DNA of 10,291 bases, from assembly GCA_020434465.1 (NCBI GenBank), contig JAGRAS010000032.1, positions 1 to 10,291 of the forward strand, given 5' to 3'. Source of the DNA: Bdellovibrionales bacterium. GTDB lineage: Bacteria; Bdellovibrionota; UBA2361; JAGRAS01. Below are positions 5,705 through 10,291 of the stretch, one piece after another (the first letter of the stretch is position 1; each line of letters starts with the position of its first letter). The notes under the pieces are model-generated. The model ran no database searches. It had not been told where the DNA came from and worked only from the letters and a program-made list of their open reading frames with translations. A program made the position numbers and the translations under genes.

Positions 5705-6842
5705 TAGATATCTCCTTCCAAACTTCGATTGCCTCAATGCAATCTTCTAACTTAGGTACAAGTGCTATACGAAAATACTTATCATTTTTGCCTAAAAAAT
5801 GCGATTCTGGACTTACAATAATTCCAAAATCTAGTAACTTTTTAGTGTACGAAGTGGCAGTATAATGATCAGGGCTTTCACACCAAATATAAAACGTTGC
5901 AGAACTTTGCAGGTATTTTACTCCTATATTTTTTAAGAACTCTTCAAAAAGCTGCTTTTTATTAGCAATCAAATCTCTTCTTTTAGCAGCATGCTCATCA
6001 TCACCCCACGCTGACGTTGCTGCAGCTTGTGTAAAATCAGGAGTGGCCAAGCCCATTACAGATCTCGCTGACAAATATTTGCTAATAATATTTGAGTCAC
6101 CCGCCAAAAATCCAGTTCGGTAACCAGTCATACAACTTCGTTTTGAACAAGAATGAAAAGCTAACACCCCGTTAACTCCGCATTCTAAAAATGAAGGTGG
6201 TTTAACAGAACTTTGATAAATATCAACATAAGTTTCGTCAGAGCAGATTATGATATCAAACTTTTTTGCTATCTCTAATTGTCGTTGATAAAATGCCAAA
6301 TCCACCATCTGCCCAGTAGGATTATGCGGATAATTAAACCAAACAGCAGCAGCTTTTTTTAATACTTCAGGTTCAATCAAAGATAAATCAAGGCACCAGG
6401 CATTATCAGCGTTTAGTTCTTCAACATGAAGCCTGACACCAAACATTTCAGCACTTCTTTGCGGAACTTGATAACCTGGAGATCCAACAATAATAAGATT
6501 TTTATTAGAATTTATTTCAGTAAGAATTGGAGTAATATGAAAAATTCCCTCTTTAGCGCCAGTTAAAGGAATAATCTCAGAGTCTGGATTAATATTCACA
6601 CCAAACCGACGCTTCAACCAATTAGCGCAAGCTACTCTAAGTTCAGATTTACCTCTAACAGTCGGGTATTGAGAAACTGAATTCAAAGAATTTAGAAAGG
6701 CCTGCTGAATAAATAAGGGTGTTTCTTCTTTTGGATCACCTGTTCCAAAGTCAAAAATTTTCCTACCATCCAAAGTTAGTTTTTCTTTGAGCTTTTCAAG
6801 CTCATACATTGGATATTCTTTATTAGCTAAACCTTTTTCCAA
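5691..6842 (-). CDS. dapC: PLP-dependent class I/II aminotransferase, probably succinyldiaminopimelate transaminase
   Basis: This 383-residue fold-type I PLP enzyme shows the standard landmarks: GTGDP near residues 33-37, a SQYPTVRG substrate loop (57-64), GAKEGI (95-100) for phosphate binding, NYPHNPTG (170-177), SDETY (201-205) with D202 contacting the PLP pyridine nitrogen, HSCSKRS (230-236) with K234 as the Schiff-base lysine, GYRTGF (240-245) and the substrate-carboxylate arginine R358. Because it overlaps dapD, the likely substrate is N-succinyl-2-amino-6-ketopimelate, the step after DapD. Other class I aminotransferases such as AspC-like enzymes cannot be excluded by motifs alone. The start is uncertain. 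The only upstream start is TTG at 6842, with no good ribosome-binding site, and the first ATG is at 6809 (372 residues). The YPMYELEKLKEKL stretch resembles the N-terminus of DapC proteins, which favours the upstream start. Confidence 0.9.
   Translation of the reverse strand: MEKGLANKEYPMYELEKLKEKLTLDGRKIFDFGTGDPKEETPLFIQQAFLNSLNSVSQYPTVRGKSELRVACANWLKRRFGVNINPDSEIIPLTGAKEGIFHITPILTEINSNKNLIIVGSPGYQVPQRSAEMFGVRLHVEELNADNAWCLDLSLIEPEVLKKAAAVWFNYPHNPTGQMVDLAFYQRQLEIAKKFDIIICSDETYVDIYQSSVKPPSFLECGVNGVLAFHSCSKRSCMTGYRTGFLAGDSNIISKYLSARSVMGLATPDFTQAAATSAWGDDEHAAKRRDLIANKKQLFEEFLKNIGVKYLQSSATFYIWCESPDHYTATSYTKKLLDFGIIVSPESHFLGKNDKYFRIALVPKLEDCIEAIEVWKEISNGGN
5712..5719 (-). promoter_or_regulatory. 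Strong dapD ribosome-binding site inside the end of the aminotransferase gene
   Basis: Minus-strand GGAAGGAG lies 7 nt before the dapD ATG and encodes part of the last codons (Trp-Lys-Glu) of the upstream aminotransferase. It decides the dapD start in favour of 5704 over the longer open frame that begins at 5737. Confidence 0.8.
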
Positions 6843-6868
6843 ACTTTTTTTATGATAAAAATAAGAAT

Positions 6869-7810
6869 TTATCTCTCAGGGATAGTCGGGTCAGAACCTA
6901 ATTCAACTTCCCTGCCGTCAAGAATACCATCACCATCACTGTCATCGTGCAATGGGTTAGATCCAATAATTATTTCTAAATCATCTCTTAATTTATCGCC
7001 ATCAGAATCTGATACAAGTGGGTTAATGCCAGTTTCAGCTTCATATTGATTACTAAGACCATCGCCGTCATTATCAGGGGGGTAACTATTAGGGTTTTTA
7101 GGATCAAAACCAGATAGTAACTCAATCCCATCTAATACTCCATCTCCATCGCTATCGCTCTGCTCAGTATCAGTTCCTTCTTTTAACTCTTCTTCGTTTG
7201 ATAAACCATCGTAGTCATCATCTACACCAGCAAATCTGGAAGCTAAAAAAGTCACTGGTAATGGTGGTATTGAATCTGCATTATTTGGATCAGACCCCAC
7301 GTCTGTTTCCAGTAAATCAGTATAACCATCAGAATCACTATCTAAACTATCCCCTTCAATATCTTCTTTATAAATTTGACCAAGCCAATTACCTTTCTTG
7401 CCTGCTCTTAGAGCTGATGCGCTTGCTACCCCTTCAGCAATATCAATTGAGTTCGCATTCTCATTAGGAGTATCTTCCTGTCCTTCATTACTTAAGCTTC
7501 TTAAAGCAACAATTACGCTACTTTCGGTTGCTGTAGCTGTAGCTGTAGTAGTACTAGTAGGATCACCTGAAGCGGTAGCTGTAGCAGTAGGTGTTTCTGT
7601 CGGGGTTTCTATTCCTATATCATCTTCATCTTCAGTTCCCGATGAAGTAGGGGTTGGTGTTTCAGAACCACTTGGAGTTGGTGAACCCAAATTACTTTGC
7701 GAAGCAAAGTTGTAGTTTTCTCTGCATGCTTTAGTTCCACTCATAGTAATAGCGAAAAGCAACAGAGCAACTATTAATGTGATTTTATCAAATACAGTTC
7801 GGGTACTCAT
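6869..7810 (-). CDS. Exported thrombospondin type 3 / calcium-repeat protein with Thr/Pro-rich stalk
   Basis: The protein has 313 residues. Residues 8-22 form a hydrophobic signal core, followed by SGTKAC with C29. This could be a poor lipobox or a signal peptidase I site (TKA). A low-complexity linker (about 40-100) is rich in Pro, Thr, Ser, Glu and Ala and looks like an extended cell-surface stalk. Residues about 157-313 hold six D-x-D-x-D-G repeats, for example DSDSDGYTD (157-165), DDDYDGLS (197-204), SDGDGVLDG (220-228), DNDGDGLS (246-253), SDSDGDKLRDD (267-277) and SDGDGILDG (291-299), each followed by an E-hydrophobic-G-(S/T)-(D/N)-P unit. Family knowledge: such repeats bind calcium and usually serve as spacers or adhesion modules next to a larger domain. 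Here the chain ends right after the last repeat, so no other domain is present. The gene ends 26 bp before the aminotransferase and probably shares its transcript. Its role is unknown. Confidence 0.88.
   Translation of the reverse strand: MSTRTVFDKITLIVALLLFAITMSGTKACRENYNFASQSNLGSPTPSGSETPTPTSSGTEDEDDIGIETPTETPTATATASGDPTSTTTATATATESSVIVALRSLSNEGQEDTPNENANSIDIAEGVASASALRAGKKGNWLGQIYKEDIEGDSLDSDSDGYTDLLETDVGSDPNNADSIPPLPVTFLASRFAGVDDDYDGLSNEEELKEGTDTEQSDSDGDGVLDGIELLSGFDPKNPNSYPPDNDGDGLSNQYEAETGINPLVSDSDGDKLRDDLEIIIGSNPLHDDSDGDGILDGREVELGSDPTIPER
6872..7342 (-). repeat. Six calcium-binding D-x-D-x-D-G coding repeats
   Basis: This is the part of the exported protein gene that encodes the six thrombospondin type 3-like repeats (residues about 157-313). 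Units are about 22-30 residues long and alternate between a calcium loop and an E-hydrophobic-G-x-(D/N)-P turn. At DNA level they are diverged, so this looks like old protein-level repetition and not recent tandem duplication. Confidence 0.8.
7528..7595. repeat. Low-complexity stretch of CTGTAG units
   Basis: Three perfect CTGTAG hexamers (7531-7548) are followed by TAGTAC/TAGTAG variants and a second GTAGCTGTAGCAGTAG cluster near 7575-7590. On the coding (minus) strand they encode the Thr-Ala-rich stalk of the exported repeat protein. Such tracts can slip during replication, so stalk length may vary between strains. Confidence 0.6.
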
Positions 7811-7836
7811 GATTTTAAAAATGCCTTAAATGATAT

Positions 7837-7866
7837 ATTATATTATCCAATCTAGCTATTTAACAA
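7837..7866 (-). promoter_or_regulatory. Candidate sigma70-type promoter for the repeat protein-dapC-dapD block
   Basis: On the minus strand TTGTTA (7861-7866) is followed after 18 bp by a perfect TATAAT (7837-7842), with a likely start near 7830 and a leader of about 20 nt to the ATG at 7810. AAGG lies about 14 nt before that ATG as a weak ribosome-binding element. This is the best promoter match in the window. The aminotransferase and dapD lack an obvious promoter of their own, since only 26 bp precede the former. Confidence 0.6.
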
Positions 7867-7953
7867 TACTTAATGCTAGTTAATAATTACTTAGTAAATA
7901 GCTTTGTGCTATAGCATATTAGACTTATTACAATAATTTGAGCATAAGCAAAT

Positions 7954-8193
7954 TTGGTAACAAAACCTTCTAAAGAAAAGCTAGTTGAATGGCAAGCAAA
8001 AGCGGCTAAAAAAAATGCTATTATTCCAGAGTATTTTGAAGTTTTTCCATCAAAAGTACATATTATTTGCGGCACTTGTAAGAATTCTTTTAAACGCACA
8101 TTAATCCTAAATCGTGATGAACCAGTGTACGTATGCCCAAACTCCAATTGTAAAGCAAGAAATTGGGTGCCTGTTTATTTTGACTTAAAATAA
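7954..8193 (+). CDS. Small zinc-ribbon protein, function unknown
   Basis: The open frame encodes 79 residues: a charged helical N-terminus (about 6-20) followed by a four-cysteine zinc-ribbon arrangement, CGTC (C39, C42) and CPNSNC (C61, C66). The second knuckle is C-x4-C. The C-terminus is short (NWVPVYFDLK). I do not recognise the family. Small zinc ribbons of this kind may bind nucleic acid or a protein partner. An in-frame stop at 7945-7947 leaves TTG at 7954 as the only start, there is no in-frame ATG, and no clear ribosome-binding site is visible, so the start is uncertain. A 10-bp palindrome, TGCTATAGCA, lies upstream at 7907-7916. The next gene begins about 15 nt after the stop codon, which suggests co-transcription. 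Confidence 0.65.
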   Translation: MVTKPSKEKLVEWQAKAAKKNAIIPEYFEVFPSKVHIICGTCKNSFKRTLILNRDEPVYVCPNSNCKARNWVPVYFDLK

Positions 8194-8208
8194 TTGTATC
8201 TTAGCCAA

Positions 8209-8805
8209 ATGATTTATATGGCTTTTATTGAGAAATTTATTAATTTTGACTTATCAATAAATAATCTTTCAACCAATGATTTTCACACGATAAAATTAAG
8301 GATCCCAAAGCATCCTTTGGAGCCTATTGAACATTTATCTGCAAAAGTTCTTGCTTTTGCAAACTCTTACACAGAAGGTCTCAAAATAATTGACACTCAC
8401 TCCAAACAACTTCCGTCACTAGTTAATATGGATATAACTGAGGAAATTAAGCAAAATATTTTTGTTGGTTTTCTTGATGCATCTTCACTTAGGCATTCTG
8501 TTAAACAACATTCAAATTGTATGACTGAATGCTATTTTTTTGAATCAACACAAATTGAGAATTTCTGTCATCAACTTCGTGGCTCTAAAACTAACTGGGT
8601 AGACCAATTAAATTTCTGGGAACTTGAATCTAAGCTAAACTTAAGCTTAGTTGATACCCTTGAGACAAGAAACAAATGCTTAATCACAATTGTTGACAGT
8701 GAAATTTACATTAACTCTAATGGAAGAGAAATCTCTGGAAGCTATAATAAAATTGATATCTGGGAGTTTTATCAGCACTATCTTAATGTTAAAGAGTTCA
8801 ATTAG
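8209..8805 (+). CDS. yaeQ: Divergent YaeQ-family protein (PD-(D/E)XK nuclease-like fold)
   Basis: From the ATG at 8209 the protein has 198 residues, against about 180 for E. coli YaeQ. The match follows the family along its length: an initial strand with DLSINNL (14-20), H-T-I-K-L (26-30), the KHPLEP segment (34-39, compare RHPSET in E. coli), AKVLAFA (45-51), the NFWEL segment (135-139), and the C-terminal ITIVDSEIYI (159-168). The fold is known to be related to PD-(D/E)XK nucleases, but the cellular role of YaeQ is unclear. The stretch where I recall W-I-D-x-G in other members reads IFVG here, so the acidic residue seems to be missing. The frame is open from a TTG at 8194, and a second ATG lies at 8218. 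No good ribosome-binding site separates these choices. It sits directly behind the zinc-ribbon gene. Confidence 0.75.
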   Translation: MIYMAFIEKFINFDLSINNLSTNDFHTIKLRIPKHPLEPIEHLSAKVLAFANSYTEGLKIIDTHSKQLPSLVNMDITEEIKQNIFVGFLDASSLRHSVKQHSNCMTECYFFESTQIENFCHQLRGSKTNWVDQLNFWELESKLNLSLVDTLETRNKCLITIVDSEIYINSNGREISGSYNKIDIWEFYQHYLNVKEFN

Positions 8806-8961
8806 GCTTTTTAAGCGCCTATCGCATCCCTTTATTAATCATTATAAGCACTTGAATTATTGGGGCAAATTAATTTTTCCTAGAGACACCTAATTACAGT
8901 CATGCTAATTTACAAGAACGTATTTTTTGTTTTTTAACAGGTTTTTTAATGAGGTTTTGTC

Positions 8962-9582
8962 ATGAGTATGATAATCCCTATTTTTCCACTTCCCGTTGTA
9001 GCACTTCCAGATGAGCTCGTACCACTTCATATCTTTGAAGAAAGATATAAGTTAATGATTGATGAATGCTCACAGTTTACTGGAATTCCAGCATTTGGAG
9101 TAACTTTTATTCGTGAAGATGAAGTCCACCGCACTGGTTGTTTAGTCACAATCAAAGATCTTCTTTATAAGTATGACAATGGAGCCTCAGATATTGTGGT
9201 CTGTGGAAATGAAAAGTTTAAACTTGTCAATTTAATTGAAGATGAAAAACCATATCTTCTTGCGGAGGTTAAGTTTATTGAAGATGAAAATGTTTATGTA
9301 AAAAAAGGCTTAAGAGACCGGGCAATCAATATGCATGAAAAACTAATTGAGCTGCTAACTAGAGAAATACGAATTCTCAATCTAATTCATCAAGATAAAG
9401 TTTCATATTTACTTGGTGCAAATGCTGGACTGGAAGACCCACAGAAGCAGACTTTACTTGAGCTATCTAATGAAAACGATCGCTTAGAGTGTTTAGTTGA
9501 TCATTATTTGCACACTATTGATCGCGTTAGAACTGAGATAGATTTAGAGAATCATCTTAAGCTTAATGGGTATTTACACTAA
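8962..9582 (+). CDS. Stand-alone LON substrate-binding domain protein
   Basis: The 206-residue protein starts with the classical Lon N-domain signature IPIFPLPVVALPDELVPLHI (4-23) and FEERYKLMI (25-33), followed by the PUA-like barrel: IPAFGV (42-47), GCLVTI (59-64) and a G-x-E-K-F-K-L element (82-88). A helical region follows (about 112-200). There is no AAA+ ATPase or Ser-Lys protease domain, so it is not Lon itself. Such proteins are widespread and often annotated as peptidase S16, but lack a protease site. A role in peptide or protein binding is inferred from the homologous domain. TGAGG at 8950-8954, 7 nt before the ATG, supports this start. The gene ends 8 bp from the convergent minus-strand gene, with no terminator between them. 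Confidence 0.92.
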   Translation: MSMIIPIFPLPVVALPDELVPLHIFEERYKLMIDECSQFTGIPAFGVTFIREDEVHRTGCLVTIKDLLYKYDNGASDIVVCGNEKFKLVNLIEDEKPYLLAEVKFIEDENVYVKKGLRDRAINMHEKLIELLTREIRILNLIHQDKVSYLLGANAGLEDPQKQTLLELSNENDRLECLVDHYLHTIDRVRTEIDLENHLKLNGYLH

Positions 9583-9590
9583 GGATATTA

Positions 9591-10055
9591 TCATCTCGTA
9601 GTTTCTAAGTGCTGCGCCAGTACTCGATCGAAGATGGCTTTTGCAGATGTCTTGCCTAGCACCTTTGCTGCAGTTGTAGATAAGCTCTTAAAAAAATCAG
9701 AGTTTATATCACTCAGTACAATATAAATCAGGCTCTCACCTATTTCAAAAAGAGTCCTTGGGTTCTTGTCCTTAGCTCTACTTCCAAGAAACAGTTCAGC
9801 AAGTCTTTCGACTTTTGATGCGTTTGGATACCTCCCAGGGCCTTGTGAAAGATCGATTCGAGCTAATCTCTCACTCTGAGCAAGAAAACCAGAAATCTTT
9901 ATTGCAGTAACTGTCTCAACAATAGCACCAGGACTAGCCTCGAGAGACGCTGCAAACGCTATTAAATGAGCTTTTCTGAATGCGAACTCAGTAGGATCAA
10001 TTTCTGCCCCTGTTCTAGAGCCATCAGATCTATCTGGAATATGAGGACTAGGCAT
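9591..10055 (-). CDS. Unrecognised helical protein
   Basis: This 154-residue protein matches no family I know. The first 20 residues are polar and probably disordered (MPSPHIPDRSDGSRTGAEID). The rest looks entirely alpha-helical, with amphipathic stretches around 22-40, 44-68, 79-92, 101-115 and 120-149. There are no cysteines, no signal peptide and no membrane segment. It lies 50 bp downstream of the SRPBCC gene on the same strand, suggesting co-transcription. No clear ribosome-binding site precedes the ATG at 10055, so the start could lie further in. Reading frame, length and ordinary composition support a real gene. Confidence 0.65.
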   Translation of the reverse strand: MPSPHIPDRSDGSRTGAEIDPTEFAFRKAHLIAFAASLEASPGAIVETVTAIKISGFLAQSERLARIDLSQGPGRYPNASKVERLAELFLGSRAKDKNPRTLFEIGESLIYIVLSDINSDFFKSLSTTAAKVLGKTSAKAIFDRVLAQHLETTR

Positions 10056-10105
10056 ACGAATAATTTATGACAAAAAGAGTTCTTAATCAAAAAAGAATAA
10101 ATTCG

Positions 10106-10291
10106 TCATTTAAACATCTTAGCTAAATATTCTTCTCTATAGATAAAAATCCCCTCCAAATCTCTTTTAACAAAAAGAGCTCGCGCAATATCCCCAAAAA
10201 TCCAAAAAGGAAGTTTGTAGTGAATAATATCTTCAGCTTCCACTCCCCCTTCTACCTCTCTAAAATGATGCTCATGGTGCCAAATTGCGTA
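10106..10291 (-). CDS. SRPBCC-family ligand-binding protein (C-terminal part, runs off the right edge)
   Basis: The minus strand is open from the window edge to a TGA at 10106-10108, giving the last 61 residues. The sequence W-H-H-x-H-x-F (4-10), EGGVEAEDIIHYKLPF (14-29, read in parts), FGDIARALFV (32-41), L-x-x-IF-x-YR (45-52) and a final L-x-x-MF matches the C-terminus of SRPBCC/START-like proteins, where the usual text is H-x-F...D-x-V-x-Y-x-LPFG-x-LG...L-x-x-IF-x-YR. Family knowledge: these are small helix-grip proteins binding hydrophobic ligands. They occur alone or fused to an epimerase-like SDR domain. The fusion status cannot be seen here. The usual G after LPF is replaced by W30. 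Confidence 0.85.
   Translation of the reverse strand, partial: YAIWHHEHHFREVEGGVEAEDIIHYKLPFWIFGDIARALFVKRDLEGIFIYREEYLAKMFK

Noticed and set aside
5705..5737. Eleven-residue N-terminal extension of DapD
   Set aside because: The ATG at 5704 has a strong, well-spaced ribosome-binding site and gives the usual family length. The extension lies wholly within the aminotransferase end.
7398..7715. Plus-strand open frame of 105 codons opposite the exported repeat protein
   Set aside because: It is Ala/Val/Ser low-complexity and arises from the Thr/Ser/Pro-rich coding on the other strand, which has a signal peptide and calcium repeats.
8693..8721. TTGACA with TCTAAT 17 bp later as a promoter for the LON-domain gene
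   Set aside because: It lies within the YaeQ-like coding region about 240 nt from the LON start, and the -10 box is poor. A chance match is more likely.
8803..8821. Hairpin TAGGC...GCCTA just after the YaeQ-like gene as a terminator
   Set aside because: The stem has only 5 bp and there is no T-tract after it.
10056..10106. Imperfect inverted repeat ACGAAT...ATTCGT between the SRPBCC gene and the orphan gene
   Set aside because: The arms are only 6 bp and 39 bases apart in AT-rich DNA, and no T-tract follows, so neither a terminator nor an operator can be supported.

Overview
The window is AT-rich DNA from a Gram-negative bacterium. The evidence is an outer-membrane lipid-asymmetry protein (MlaA/VacJ) at the left edge, signal-bearing exported proteins, and the succinylase route to diaminopimelate (DapC, DapD). 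Genes are closely packed and there is no transposase, integrase, phage gene, tRNA, rRNA or CRISPR array. The mix of an exported CotH-type protein, a thrombospondin type 3 repeat protein, a glycine-rich RRM protein, YaeQ and a stand-alone LON domain would fit a free-living proteobacterium or a deltaproteobacterium-like lineage. I cannot place it more closely from sequence reading alone.

Layout. Positions 1-453 (minus) hold the N-terminal half of MlaA. Positions 572-3979 (minus) hold a 1135-residue membrane-anchored protein that joins a CotH kinase-like domain, a parallel beta-helix segment and a C-terminal triphosphate-tunnel (VTC/CYTH-like) domain. This is the most interesting object in the window. 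A 356-bp divergent intergenic region (3980-4335) separates it from a glycine-rich RRM RNA-binding protein (4336-4740, plus), which is followed by two hairpins, the second a clear intrinsic terminator.

Positions 4889-7810 (minus) form a compact block transcribed right to left: a thrombospondin type 3 / calcium-repeat exported protein, then a DapC-like aminotransferase, then DapD, with the two lysine/peptidoglycan genes overlapping by 14 nt. A good sigma70-like promoter (7837-7866) precedes the block. Going the other way, a small zinc-ribbon protein (7954-8193) and a divergent YaeQ-family protein (about 8209-8805) sit almost end to end, followed by a stand-alone LON-domain protein (8962-9582). 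On the minus strand at the right edge are an unrecognised helical protein (9591-10055) and the C-terminus of an SRPBCC-family protein (10106-10291).

How the genes relate. DapC and DapD catalyse neighbouring steps of the succinylase diaminopimelate pathway, so that pair is functionally coherent. MlaA, the CotH/VTC fusion and the repeat protein are all predicted to act in or beyond the inner membrane, but no pathway linking them is visible. The fusion suggests that CotH-type phosphotransfer and VTC/CYTH-type triphosphate or polyphosphate chemistry work together. Those families are often gene neighbours elsewhere, and here they are one polypeptide.
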